Positions 45,897 through 54,678 of a DNA stretch of 64,000 nucleotides are shown here, piece after piece. Each line of letters starts with the position of its first letter. Positions within the stretch are counted from its first letter, which is position 1. The stretch covers positions 124,001 to 188,000 of the forward strand of contig NZ_QYRN01000006.1 of NCBI RefSeq assembly GCF_003583935.1. The letters are read 5' to 3'. Origin of the DNA: Aureimonas flava. GTDB taxonomy: Bacteria; Pseudomonadota; Alphaproteobacteria; Rhizobiales; Rhizobiaceae. Below the pieces are notes generated by a model that did not search any database, was not told the DNA's origin, and worked only from the letters and a program-made list of their open reading frames with translations. The position numbers were made by a program, and so were the translations under genes.

Positions 45897-46816
45897 GCCC
45901 CGAGCTGATCGTCGCCATCGTGGTGGCCGTGGTGGCGTCCGCCACGCCCATCCTGATCGCCGCGCTGGGCGAACTGGTGGTCGAGAAGTCGGGCGTCCTC
46001 AATCTCGGCGTCGAGGGCATGATGCTGATCGGCGCGGTGACCGGCTTCGCCGTGTCGGTCACGGTCGGCTCGCCCTGGGCGGGCGCGGCGGCAGCGATCG
46101 TGGCCGGCGCCGCATCGTCCCTGATCTTCGCCTGGCTGACGCTGACGCTGACGGCCAATCAGGTCGCGACGGGCCTCGCGCTCACCATCTTCGGCACCGG
46201 CGTCTCGGCGCTGGCGGGCGCCGGCTTCGTCGGCATCACCACGCCGACGCTCGGCTCCGTGTTTCCCGCCTCGCTGTCCGCGGATCCGCTCTGGCGGGTC
46301 CTGTTCGGCTATTCGCCGGTCGTCTACCTGTCGCTCGCGCTCACCTTCGGCGTCTGGTGGTTCCTTCGGCATTCGCGCGCCGGGCTGATCCTGCGCGCGG
46401 TCGGGGAGAGCGACGCCTCGGCCCATTCCATCGGCTACCCGGTCCTGAAGGTGCGCTATCTCGCGGTGCTGTTCGGCGGCGCCATGGCGGGGCTGGCCGG
46501 CGCCTACTACTCGCTGGTGCTGACGCCGATGTGGGCCGAGCGCCTGACCGCGGGGCGAGGCTGGATCGCCATCGCGCTCGTGGTCTTCGCCTCCTGGCGT
46601 CCGGGGCGCCTTCTCCTGGGCGCCTACCTGTTCGGCGCCGTGATCACGCTGGAGCTCCAGGCCAAGGCGGCCGGCTGGTCGCTGGTGGCGCCCGAGTTCC
46701 TGACCAGCCTTCCCTATCTCGCGACCGTCGTGGTTCTGGCCCTGATCTCGGGCAGCGCGCGGACGCGGAACGCCGCGCCGGCCTGCCTCGGCAAGCCGTT
46801 CCGGGCAACCGCCTGA
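45893..46816 (+). CDS. BMP-type ABC importer permease 2
   Basis: This 307-residue permease is the YufQ/NupQ-like partner: TPILIAALGELVVEKSGVLNLGVEGMMLIGA at the N-terminus, LTLTLTANQVATGLALTIFGTG and VGESDASAHSIGYPV in the coupling loop. The start overlaps permease 1 (ATGA). The C-terminal 20 residues are polar and poorly conserved. It is followed after 28 bp by the binding-protein gene. Confidence 0.9.
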   Translation: MSPELIVAIVVAVVASATPILIAALGELVVEKSGVLNLGVEGMMLIGAVTGFAVSVTVGSPWAGAAAAIVAGAASSLIFAWLTLTLTANQVATGLALTIFGTGVSALAGAGFVGITTPTLGSVFPASLSADPLWRVLFGYSPVVYLSLALTFGVWWFLRHSRAGLILRAVGESDASAHSIGYPVLKVRYLAVLFGGAMAGLAGAYYSLVLTPMWAERLTAGRGWIAIALVVFASWRPGRLLLGAYLFGAVITLELQAKAAGWSLVAPEFLTSLPYLATVVVLALISGSARTRNAAPACLGKPFRATA

Positions 46817-46844
46817 CCACACCCATGCCCTTGCAAGGAGCCCC

Positions 46845-47930
46845 ATGAGCCTCTTCACCCGCCGCCAAGTCCTCCTCGGGGGCGCCGCGATCGTCGCCGT
46901 CTCGGCCATCGGCCTGCCTGCCTTCGCGCAGGTCGCCGACCGCCCGGTCAAGGCCGCCTTCGTCTATGTCGGCCCGGTGGGCGACTTCGGCTGGACCTAT
47001 GCCCACGACCAGGGACGCAAGTACCTGGAGGAGAAGCTCGGCGACAAGGTGCAGACGAGCTTCGTGGAGAACGTCGCCGAGGGGCCGGACGCCGAGCGCG
47101 TCATCCGCCAGCTCGCGCAGGACGGCAACGACATCGTCTTCGCCACGTCGTTCGGCTTCATGAACCCGACGCTCAAGGTCGCCAAGCAGTTCCCCAACGT
47201 GAAGTTCGAGCACGCGACGGGCTACCAGCAGGCGCCCAACATGGGGCTCTACAACTCGCGCTTCTACCAGGGCCGCGCGGTGCTCGGCACCATCGCCGGC
47301 ATGATGTCGAAGACCGGCAAGGCCGGCTACGTCGCCTCGTTCCCGATCCCCGAAGTGGTGATGGGCATCAACGCCTTCACGCTGGCGGCCCGCAAGGTCA
47401 ACCCGAACTTCGAGACGCAGGTCGTCTGGGTGAACTCGTGGTACGATCCGGCCAAGGAGGCGCAGGCCACCGGCGCGCTCCTGGACCAGGGCGCCGACGT
47501 CATCACCCAGCACACCGACAGCCCCGGCCCGCTGCAGGAGGCCGAGAAGCGCGGCGCGATCGCCTTCGGGCAGGCCTGGGACATGACGAGCTTCGCACCC
47601 AACGCCCACATGACCGCCATCGTCGACCAGTGGGGCCCCTACTACGTCAGCCGCGTCAACGCGGTGATCGACGGGAGCTGGAAGGCCGACAACGTCTGGC
47701 TGGGCATGAAGGAGGGCGAGGTCGAGATGGCGCCCTTCAACGACAAGATGCCCGCCGACGTGAAGGCCGCCGCGCAGAAGGTCGTGGACGAGACCAAGGC
47801 CGGCACCTACGAGGTGTTCACCGGGCCGATCAAGGACCAGTCGGGCGCCGAGAAGATCGCGGCGGGCACCGTGATCCCGGATGCCGACCTCCTGAAGATG
47901 GACTGGTACGTCGAGGGCGTGCGCAACTGA
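46845..47930 (+). CDS. BMP family periplasmic binding protein with Tat-type signal
   Basis: This 361-residue binding protein of the BmpA/PnrA family has KAAFVYVGPVGDFGWTYAHD, VRQLAQDGNDIVFATSFGF-like core segments, QHTDSPGPLQEAEKRG and WGPYYVSRVNAVIDG. The leader contains TRRQVLLGG, so export is probably by the Tat path, with cleavage after AFA. BmpA-type proteins bind nucleosides or purines. Placement between xdhABC and puuD/guaD supports a purine-derived ligand. AAGGAG lies upstream. Confidence 0.9.
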   Translation: MSLFTRRQVLLGGAAIVAVSAIGLPAFAQVADRPVKAAFVYVGPVGDFGWTYAHDQGRKYLEEKLGDKVQTSFVENVAEGPDAERVIRQLAQDGNDIVFATSFGFMNPTLKVAKQFPNVKFEHATGYQQAPNMGLYNSRFYQGRAVLGTIAGMMSKTGKAGYVASFPIPEVVMGINAFTLAARKVNPNFETQVVWVNSWYDPAKEAQATGALLDQGADVITQHTDSPGPLQEAEKRGAIAFGQAWDMTSFAPNAHMTAIVDQWGPYYVSRVNAVIDGSWKADNVWLGMKEGEVEMAPFNDKMPADVKAAAQKVVDETKAGTYEVFTGPIKDQSGAEKIAAGTVIPDADLLKMDWYVEGVRN

Positions 47931-47948
47931 CCCGACGGTGACCGCGGC

Positions 47949-47977
47949 CGCGCGTTGCCCCTTGCCGGGCACGCGCG
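47949..47977 (+). terminator. Hairpin after the BMP-binding-protein gene
   Basis: An outer stem CGCGCGT / ACGCGCG and an inner stem GCCC / GGGC form one hairpin 18 nt after the stop. It has no U-run, so termination is uncertain. Confidence 0.35.
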
Positions 47978-48133
47978 CGGTGTTGCATCCTGGAACCCTT
48001 CGAAGGGCGCCCGCGCCCTTCCCAAGACGCCTGCCCCTCCCACCGTCTCCTGAACGGCGAGGGGCCGCCAAGGCACATCGGATCATCGTTGGGAGTGTCC
48101 GCGACAAGGGGGCGGCGCTTCGGGAGCCATCCC

Positions 48134-49402
48134 ATGTGGACCTATTTCGCCGAATGGCTGCAATTCGGCGTGCGCTGGCTGCACGTCGTCACCGCGATCG
48201 CCTGGATCGGATCGTCCTTCTACTTCATCGCGCTGGACCTCGGCCTGCGCAAGCCGCGCGGCGCGCCGCTGGTGGGCGTCGGCGGCGAGGCGTGGCAGGT
48301 CCACGGCGGCGGCTTCTACCACATCCAGAAATACATGGTCGCGCCGCCGCACATGCCGGAGGACCTCACCTGGTTCAAGTGGGAGAGCTACTTCACCTGG
48401 CTGTCCGGCTTCGCGCTCCTGTTCCTGGTCTACTATATCGGCGCCGACCTCTACCTGATCGACCCGTCCGTCGCCGACCTGCCGGCCTGGGGCGCGTCGC
48501 TGATCGGCATCCTGGGCCTTGGCCTCGGCTGGGTGGTGTACGACGCCATCTGCAAGTCGCCGCTGAAGTCCAACGATTCGGCGCTGCTCGGCGTCCTGTT
48601 CGTCTACGTGGTGGCGGCGAGCTTCGTGTTCAGCCAGCTCTTCTCCGGGCGCGGCGCCATGCTGCACACGGGCGCCATGATCGCGACGATCATGACCGCC
48701 AACGTCGCCATGCTCATCATCCCCAACCAGAAGATCGTGGTGGCCGACCTCAAGGCCGGGCGCACGCCCGACCCGCGCCTCGGCGCGGCGGCGAAGCAGC
48801 GCTCGCTCCACAACAACTACCTGACGCTGCCTGTCATCTTCCTGATGCTCTCGAACCACTATCCGCTCGCCTTCGCGACGCAGTGGAACTGGGCGATCGC
48901 GGGTCTCGTGCTCCTGATCGGCGCCGTGGTGCGCCACTTCTTCAACACGATGCATCGCACGGGCCGGCAGCTCTGGTGGTGCTGGGCGGTGGCCGGCCTG
49001 CTGTTCGCCGCCGTGATCACCCTGTCGGGCGCGCCGGGCTGGCGGGCCGCGCCGGGCACCCAGGCCGAGCCGGCCGGGGCGAGCGAGGCCGGGCTCGACT
49101 TCGCGGCGGACCCGCAGGTGGCGCTCGCCCGCTCGCCGCTGTTCACCGAGGCCGAGAGCATCGTCCAGTCGCGCTGCTCCATGTGCCACGCCCGCGCGCC
49201 CCTTTGGCCGGGCATCGGCCACGCGCCCAAGGCGATCCTCCTGGAAACGGGGCGCGACATCGTTCTCAACGCCGCCCTGATCGACCGACAGGCGGTGCGG
49301 AGCCACGCCATGCCGCCCGGCAACGTCACCGGCCTCGAGCCGGAGGAGCGGCTGGCGTTGGCACGCTGGATCGAATCGGGCGACGGCACCTGGCGGCGCT
49401 GA
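48134..49402 (+). CDS. puuD: Urate hydroxylase PuuD (membrane-bound, cytochrome c-linked)
   Basis: This 422-residue urate oxidase of the PuuD type is unrelated to cofactor-free uricase. About eight transmembrane helices (WLHVVTAIAWIGSSFYF, GGGFYHIQKYMVAPPHMP, LKSNDSALLG, HNNYLTLPVIFLMLSNHYP) are followed by a C-terminal c-type cytochrome domain with the haem motif CSMCH (Cys348, Cys351, His352). Urate electrons go to the respiratory chain, giving no peroxide. The ATG at 48134 starts the conserved MWTYFAEWLQFGVRWLHV. guaD follows after 12 bp. Confidence 0.94.
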   Translation: MWTYFAEWLQFGVRWLHVVTAIAWIGSSFYFIALDLGLRKPRGAPLVGVGGEAWQVHGGGFYHIQKYMVAPPHMPEDLTWFKWESYFTWLSGFALLFLVYYIGADLYLIDPSVADLPAWGASLIGILGLGLGWVVYDAICKSPLKSNDSALLGVLFVYVVAASFVFSQLFSGRGAMLHTGAMIATIMTANVAMLIIPNQKIVVADLKAGRTPDPRLGAAAKQRSLHNNYLTLPVIFLMLSNHYPLAFATQWNWAIAGLVLLIGAVVRHFFNTMHRTGRQLWWCWAVAGLLFAAVITLSGAPGWRAAPGTQAEPAGASEAGLDFAADPQVALARSPLFTEAESIVQSRCSMCHARAPLWPGIGHAPKAILLETGRDIVLNAALIDRQAVRSHAMPPGNVTGLEPEERLALARWIESGDGTWRR

Positions 49403-49414
49403 AGGGCTGACACC

Positions 49415-50824
49415 ATGACCGAGACATCGACGGCCGGTGGCACGCTGGCCATCCGCGCGCGCGTTCTGACCTACCACGCCCATCCGCTGATCCATGGCGT
49501 CGAGGGCTCGCACCGCTACATCGAAGACGGGCTCGTGGTGGTCCGCGACGGCCTGGTCGAGGCGGTGGGGGAGGCGGGCGAGCTGCTGGCGGGTCTCGAC
49601 CCGCGCATGGCCGTCGCCGACCACCGGCCGCATCTCCTGGTGCCGGGCTTCATCGACCCGCATCTCCACATGCCGCAGACCCAGGTCATCGGCTCCTACG
49701 GCACGGAGCTGATGGAGTGGCTGGCGAAATACACCTTCCCCGAAGAGTCGCGCTACGGCGACCCGGCGGTGTCGAACGCGGCCGCACGCTTCCTGATGGC
49801 CGAGCTCCTGCGCAACGGCACCACCACGGCCGTCGCCTTCTGCACCTCCCATCCCCAGTCGGCGGACAGCTTCTTCGCGGAAGCGGACCGGCAGGGGCTG
49901 CGCATGGTGGGCGGCAAGGTGATGATGGACCGAAACGCCCCGGCCGCGCTGCTCGACACGCCGCAGCGCGGCTACGACGAATCCGCGGAGCTGATCCGCC
50001 GCTGGCACGGGCGGGGGCGCCTCGCCTTCGCGATCTCGCCGCGCTTCGCGCCGACCTCGACGGAGGCGCAGCTGGAGGCGGCGGGCGCCCTGGCGGCCGC
50101 CCATCCCGACCTGCACATCCAGACGCATCTTTCCGAGAACCAGGGCGAGATCGCCTTCGTGGCCGAGCTCTTCCCCTGGGCGCGGGACTACACCGCCGTC
50201 TACGAACGGTACGGCCTCGTGCGTCCGAAGGCGCTGTTCGGGCACTGCATCCACCTGTCGGAGCGCGAGCGCGGCGCGCTGGCGGAGGCGCAGGCGAGCG
50301 CCGTGTTCTGCCCGACCTCCAACCTCTTCCTCGGCTCGGGCCTGTTCGATCGGGACGCGGCGCTGGCCGCCGGCCTCAAGACCGGCATCGCCACCGACAT
50401 CGGCGGCGGCACGTCCTATTCCATGCTCGCCACCGCCGCCGAGGGCTACAAGGTGCTGGCGCTGCGGGGCCAGAAGCTGCGCGGCCACGCGGCCTTCTAC
50501 ATGCTGACCGCCGGCAATGCCGAGGCGATCGGCATGGAGGACCGGATCGGCCGCGTGGCGCCCGGCTTCGAGGCCGACTTCGCCGTGCTCGACACGCACG
50601 CCACCCCGGCCCAGCGCCGGCGCGCGGAGCGGGTGGAGACGCTGGAGGAGGAGCTCTTCGTGCTGATGACCATGGGCGACGAGCGCAGCGTGGCGGCCAC
50701 CTACGCCGCCGGGCGTCGGGTCCATGCGCGCGGCGGGACGGGCGACCTGCCGGCGCGGCTGGACCAGCCGCCGACGCGGCCTGCGCCCGGCGGCCCGTCG
50801 GCCGGCGAGGCGCAGGCGCGCTGA
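49415..50824 (+). CDS. guaD: Guanine deaminase
   Basis: This 469-residue zinc amidohydrolase converts guanine to xanthine, feeding XdhAB. Motifs: PGFIDPHLHMPQTQVIGSYG, YTFPEESRYGD, HLSENQGEI, GHCIHLSERERG and GIATDIGGGTSYSML with the catalytic Asp. The C-terminal 30 residues are a non-conserved, Pro/Gly-rich tail (DQPPTRPAPGGPSAGEAQAR). It closes the purine supercluster. The sequence after it changes in base composition. Confidence 0.95.
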   Translation: MTETSTAGGTLAIRARVLTYHAHPLIHGVEGSHRYIEDGLVVVRDGLVEAVGEAGELLAGLDPRMAVADHRPHLLVPGFIDPHLHMPQTQVIGSYGTELMEWLAKYTFPEESRYGDPAVSNAAARFLMAELLRNGTTTAVAFCTSHPQSADSFFAEADRQGLRMVGGKVMMDRNAPAALLDTPQRGYDESAELIRRWHGRGRLAFAISPRFAPTSTEAQLEAAGALAAAHPDLHIQTHLSENQGEIAFVAELFPWARDYTAVYERYGLVRPKALFGHCIHLSERERGALAEAQASAVFCPTSNLFLGSGLFDRDAALAAGLKTGIATDIGGGTSYSMLATAAEGYKVLALRGQKLRGHAAFYMLTAGNAEAIGMEDRIGRVAPGFEADFAVLDTHATPAQRRRAERVETLEEELFVLMTMGDERSVAATYAAGRRVHARGGTGDLPARLDQPPTRPAPGGPSAGEAQAR

Positions 50825-50975
50825 CCGACCGTTCCGTCGTCGCCCTCGGTCACGAAGCGCTGACCCGGCGACGTTCGCCGACGGGTCGTATGGGTGGTTT
50901 GCAGAAGGTCCGCATCCAGGCAAGTTCCAGCGAAAGCGGACATGGTTGCGGAGTGTCCCGGAGGGCCGAGCGGAC

Positions 50976-51923
50976 ATGAGCAGCGGATCGAACCTCGACG
51001 GCTCCAGTGTTGAGAAGCCGAAGAAGAAACGATGGTGGCCTCGTGAGCGCCTTGCACAGTTCTTCTTCGTCATCTCCCTCGCACTGTGCGTACCCTTCAT
51101 TGTCGAACACGCGTTCCAGTTCTTGCGGTCACGTCAGTTCCTAAGGCTGGCTGAGAAAGCGGCTGCTTACGAACCCTATGCCTATTTCTTGGGGAGCATC
51201 CTTGCTGTCAGTTTTACGTGGGGACTTTGGAAAAGCAGGGGCTTTGAGCACAACGAGGGGAAGTTCGAGTCAAAGTTCGGACAGGGCAAGTTCGTGCTCA
51301 TCCTGCTGTTTACCCCTGGCATGGCCTTCTTCTCTGGATGGCTGATCGTCACCCTTTGGGTCCCGCTCGTGCTGCACCAGTTCGCAACAAAGACCCAGGT
51401 TGAGGTTCCGTTCAAAATCAAAGGTTTCGAGTTCGGTCGAAGCTGCCGCGGTGTGAGGGCAGTCCATCCGCGGTTTTATGACGACAAGCTATGCGGTGTG
51501 CAGCGCCGGGGTCACTCCACCGAATGGGAAGGGCGGACGATCGTCGTCATCGGCAAGCAGTCCTCGTACGGGCTATCGATGGAGCGCTATCGCTTCGAGG
51601 AGGCGTCATTTGTACAGCCTTCGGATGCCGCATCAACTCCCGCACCAGCACTTCCGGCCGATCGTATGGCTGAAATCAATCGGGTGTTTGCAAGTTGCGT
51701 CAAAGCCCCACACGACATTCCACGGCCCCTCGAGGTCCTCTTCAAGATCGTCATTGGCGCCAAGGGCGATGCCCCGTCTGTGAAAATCGCGTCGCTTCGC
51801 TCGCCATCTTCTCCAACATATCAGTTGGCTGCGGAGAGTATCGCTGCACGGCTCCAAGCGTGCCCGTCACTGGGCGGCGTCCCCCCAGGCAACTACTCGC
51901 TTCCCGTGGTTGTTGGGAGGTGA
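50976..51923 (+). CDS. Membrane protein with a TonB-C-like C-terminal domain (accessory gene)
   Basis: This 315-residue protein is not recognised as a whole. A basic N-terminus (EKPKKKRWWPRERL) leads into three hydrophobic segments (about residues 27-45, 68-85 and 107-130). After about 90 residues, which include a Cys-containing loop (GRSCRGVRAV, DDKLCGVQ), the last 80 residues look like a TonB C-terminal-type domain (FKIVIGAKGDAPSVKIASL, YQLAAESIAARLQACPSLGG, NYSLPVVVGR). It does not look like a normal TonB, having no Pro-rich stalk. GC content is clearly lower than in its neighbours, so recent gain is likely. Confidence 0.65.
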   Translation: MSSGSNLDGSSVEKPKKKRWWPRERLAQFFFVISLALCVPFIVEHAFQFLRSRQFLRLAEKAAAYEPYAYFLGSILAVSFTWGLWKSRGFEHNEGKFESKFGQGKFVLILLFTPGMAFFSGWLIVTLWVPLVLHQFATKTQVEVPFKIKGFEFGRSCRGVRAVHPRFYDDKLCGVQRRGHSTEWEGRTIVVIGKQSSYGLSMERYRFEEASFVQPSDAASTPAPALPADRMAEINRVFASCVKAPHDIPRPLEVLFKIVIGAKGDAPSVKIASLRSPSSPTYQLAAESIAARLQACPSLGGVPPGNYSLPVVVGR

Positions 51924-52009
51924 TGTGCTTTCATAGCCATCATCGACCAAAAGTGTATGTCCGCTCTTGGAATTGGGATGCACGCGTTCCTAATGACGCG
52001 GATGGGTCG

Positions 52010-52897
52010 TCAGGAGCCCTCCATTCCTCTCCCGGCCTCGACGGCAACGAGGAGCAAGGCCGCGAACGCATCTGCGATGGTTGTCCTCGACGGCGCTCGG
52101 TGAAGCACCAGCGCAAGCGATCCGAGATCGGGAAGGGGAGCATCGTCGAGATGCAGCTCGCGCAGATCGGATGGGATCGCGTCCACGGTCCGCACCGTGA
52201 CCCCGAGGCCGGCCCGGACGGCGGCCCAGACCCCGAGAAGGCTCGAAGTCAAGAACGCTTGACGCCAAGCGCGACCCGCCGCGTCGAGCGCCTCTGTCGC
52301 ACGGTGCCGGAAGGCGCAGGGCGCATCGAAGGCGACGAGCGAGAGCGGGTCGCCATCCACGATGCGGTGGTCTGCTGCCGCGATCCAGGCAAGCCGCCGT
52401 TCACCTACGAGCTGGCCGTCGGGCTTGCCCATCTCCCCCCAGGTCAGGGCGAGATCCAACGCGCCAGCGCCGACCGCATCCGCCATCGCGGCGCCCCGGT
52501 CGACCCGGGCCTCGACACGGACCTTCGGGTGAGCACGCTGGAAGCGGGCCAGCAGTAGGGGGAGCCACGTCTCGGCGAAGTCCTGGGGCACGCCGACGCG
52601 CACCCAGCCCTCCAACCCCGCGAGACCGCCGAGAGCCAGCCTCGCCTCGTCGTTGAGATCGAGGATGCGGCGGGCGTAGCCCATCAGCATCTCGCCCGCT
52701 TCTGTCAGGACGAGGCCGCGACCTTGCTTGCGCACGAGCGGCTGTCCGATCTGGTCCTCGAGCTTGCGCAGGTGGAGACTGACGGCGGACGGGGAGCGCC
52801 CGAGCCGGTCGGCAGCCTTGGCGAAGCTGCCGAGATCGGTGCCGATGACGAAGGTCCGAAGCACGTCCATGTCGAGGTTGACGGGGCTGCGCACCAT
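52010..52897 (-). CDS. LysR-family transcriptional regulator
   Basis: This 295-residue LysR-type regulator has an N-terminal winged helix ([53 protein letters not shown]) and a substrate-binding half with VRVGVPQDFAETWLPLLL and FDAPCAFRH. It belongs to the group with a shortened effector domain. It is divergent from the tautomerase gene, whose expression and its own it probably controls through the dyad in the shared 96 bp. Confidence 0.92.
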   Translation of the reverse strand: MVRSPVNLDMDVLRTFVIGTDLGSFAKAADRLGRSPSAVSLHLRKLEDQIGQPLVRKQGRGLVLTEAGEMLMGYARRILDLNDEARLALGGLAGLEGWVRVGVPQDFAETWLPLLLARFQRAHPKVRVEARVDRGAAMADAVGAGALDLALTWGEMGKPDGQLVGERRLAWIAAADHRIVDGDPLSLVAFDAPCAFRHRATEALDAAGRAWRQAFLTSSLLGVWAAVRAGLGVTVRTVDAIPSDLRELHLDDAPLPDLGSLALVLHRAPSRTTIADAFAALLLVAVEAGRGMEGS

Positions 52898-52920
52898 TCA
52901 GTTCTTCTCGAGCGTGGGTT

Positions 52921-52941
52921 TGAAACTACGCGATAGTCGCA
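52921..52941. promoter_or_regulatory. Candidate LysR operator between lysR-type and tautomerase genes
   Basis: The pattern TG-N2-ACTA-N5-TAGT-N2-CA is a 21-bp interrupted dyad, centred in the divergent 96-bp region. The form and location fit a LysR-type activator site. Confidence 0.45.
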
Positions 52942-52993
52942 ACGATCGTGGGGCGGCATGATCCTCCCGTCAACCGGATCGGGAACAACCGCT

Positions 52994-53383
52994 ATGCCCT
53001 TCGTTCATATCCGCATCGCCGGTGCGGAACCTCGACTAGAACAGATCGAAGCCCTTCAAGAAGGAGCGACGAAGCTCATGGCGAGCGTCATGCGCAAGAA
53101 GGCCGACCTAACGGCCGTCCTCGTCGAGACACACGACACGTTGCGCTGGAGCATCGGCGGTCAGCCGGTCTCCCGTGCTGCCCATCTCGACGTGAAGATC
53201 ACAGCCGGTACCAACAGCGTGGACGAGAAGGTCGAGTTCGTTCGACAGGCGCATGATTTGCTCAGGAGCGCGCTCGGCGCCAATCTACCGCTCGCAACCT
53301 ATATCGTGGTCGACGAGGTGTCAGCCGACGCTTGGGGATACGGAGGACTGACGCAGGAGGCTCGACGGGTAGCAGCTACCTGA
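52994..53383 (+). CDS. 4-oxalocrotonate tautomerase-superfamily protein
   Basis: This 129-residue protein starts MPFVHIRIAG, so the catalytic amino-terminal Pro of the tautomerase superfamily is exposed after Met removal. It has the double-length layout of two beta-alpha-beta units seen in MIF/CHMI-like members (GATKLMASVMRKKADLTAVLVE, then ADAWGYGG near the end). The substrate is unknown. Start at 52994 is fixed by the Met-Pro. It is regulated, most likely, by the divergent LysR protein. Confidence 0.82.
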   Translation: MPFVHIRIAGAEPRLEQIEALQEGATKLMASVMRKKADLTAVLVETHDTLRWSIGGQPVSRAAHLDVKITAGTNSVDEKVEFVRQAHDLLRSALGANLPLATYIVVDEVSADAWGYGGLTQEARRVAAT

Positions 53384-53674
53384 TCGCTAGCCCGACCTTA
53401 GGCGAACCGATCGCGGATGTCCGGTTCGGGGTCGATGCGATCCGCACGAGAGTGGCGTAGAAAGGCCGACACCGCCCGCGCGGCAGGCGGTCCTTCGCCC
53501 GAGGCCGGGGTGCGGCTCGCTTCCGCCGAAGGTGGGGCACGTCCCCGGATGGCGCTCGCAAGGTTTTGTCGCCGACGTCCGGCCTCCCGATCCATGAGCC
53601 CTGGCCTCCGGCGCCCGCTTCGGCCTATGCCTGATGCCGAACGGGGCGCGGCCCCGCAACGGAGAGGGTGACAC
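53384..53674. other. 291-bp intergenic region, no gene seen
   Basis: Nothing coding was found. A 7-bp hairpin (CGAACCG / CGGTTCG, 53403-53428) lies shortly after the tautomerase stop and may end that transcript. GGAGAGGG just before 53675 is the ribosome-binding site of the next gene. Confidence 0.5.
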
Positions 53675-54514
53675 ATGCGTCTGGTCCGATTTGGCGAGCC
53701 CGGGGCCGAGAAGCCCGGGCTCATCGATGCCGAGAACCACCTGCGCGACCTTTCGGGCGAGATCGCCGACATCGCGGGCCCCGTCCTGTCGCGCGAGGGG
53801 TTGGAGAAGCTGCGCGCGCTGGACCCGAAGAGCCTGCCCAAGACCGACCCGAGCCACCGGCTCGGACCGCCCGTCGCGGGCACGCGCAATTTCGTGGCCG
53901 TCGGGCGCAACTACGCCGAGCACGCCGCCGAGACCGGCTCGGACGTGCCGCAGGAGCCGCTGCTCTTCAACAAGGCGGTGTCGTCCATCGCGGGCCCGCG
54001 CGACGGCGTGACGATCCCACGGGGCGCGACCAAGGTCGACTGGGAGGTCGAGGTCGCGCTGGTGATCGGCGAGCGCTGCCACCAGATCTCGAAGGCCGAG
54101 GCGATGGACTACGTCGCCGGCTTCTGCCTGTGCAACGACGTGTCCGAGCGCGCCTGGCAGAAGGATCGCGGCGGGCAGTGGCTGAAGGGCAAGAGCGCGC
54201 CGGGCTTCGGCCCGCTCGGGCCCTGGCTGGTGACACGCGACAAGATCCATGACCCGGCGGCCCTCGAACTCTGGCTCGACGTCAACGGGCAGCGCATGCA
54301 GACCGGCTCCACGGCCGACATGATCTTCGACTTCGCCACGATCGTCTCCTACGCGTCCGAATTCTTCGCGCTGGAGCCGGGCGACGTCGTCACCACGGGC
54401 ACGCCGCACGGCGTCGGCGCGGGCATGAAGCCGCCGGTCTTCCTGAAGGCGGGCGACATCGTGACCCTCGGCAACGCGCAGCTCGGCGAGCAGCGCCAGG
54501 TCTTCTCCGCCTGA
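53675..54514 (+). CDS. Fumarylacetoacetate hydrolase-family protein
   Basis: This 279-residue protein of the FAH superfamily has the metal-binding core VGRNYAEHAAETG, KVDWEVEVALVIG (acidic ligands), FCLCNDVSERAWQKDRGGQW and TGTPHGVGAGMKPP. Relatives act as ureidoglycolate-lyase-like, 2,4-diketo-3-deoxy-fuconate/rhamnonate hydrolases or acylpyruvases. The RGGQWLKGKSAPGFGPLGPW block fits the diketo-deoxy-sugar group. No sugar-acid genes lie beside it, so the substrate is unresolved. It is single, with a strong ribosome-binding site. Confidence 0.88.
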   Translation: MRLVRFGEPGAEKPGLIDAENHLRDLSGEIADIAGPVLSREGLEKLRALDPKSLPKTDPSHRLGPPVAGTRNFVAVGRNYAEHAAETGSDVPQEPLLFNKAVSSIAGPRDGVTIPRGATKVDWEVEVALVIGERCHQISKAEAMDYVAGFCLCNDVSERAWQKDRGGQWLKGKSAPGFGPLGPWLVTRDKIHDPAALELWLDVNGQRMQTGSTADMIFDFATIVSYASEFFALEPGDVVTTGTPHGVGAGMKPPVFLKAGDIVTLGNAQLGEQRQVFSA

Positions 54515-54568
54515 GGGGCGCGCGGGGCGGCCCTCGAGGCGCCCCGGCGAAGAATCGGCCCGTCAAAA

Positions 54569-54602
54569 GGGCCGGGCGCACTGGAACCGGCGCGCCCGGC
54601 CC
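54569..54602 (+). terminator. GC-rich hairpin between the FAH-family gene and glgE
   Basis: A perfect 11-bp stem (GGGCCGGGCGC / GCGCCCGGCCC) with a 12-nt loop lies 54 nt after the FAH-family stop. It is followed by CTATTCCTT, not a pure U-run. AAAA precedes it, so it could work on either strand. Confidence 0.45.
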
Positions 54603-54678
54603 CTATTCCTTCTGCGCGTCGGGGCGGCCGTTCGAGAGGGCCGTCCGGTTTCCCGACTGGCAGCAGGAAGGTCCGCCC

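Noticed and set aside
50825-53674. Genomic island with integrase, IS element or attachment site
   Set aside because: No transposase, integrase, tRNA gene or flanking direct repeat was seen. Only a composition shift supports gain.
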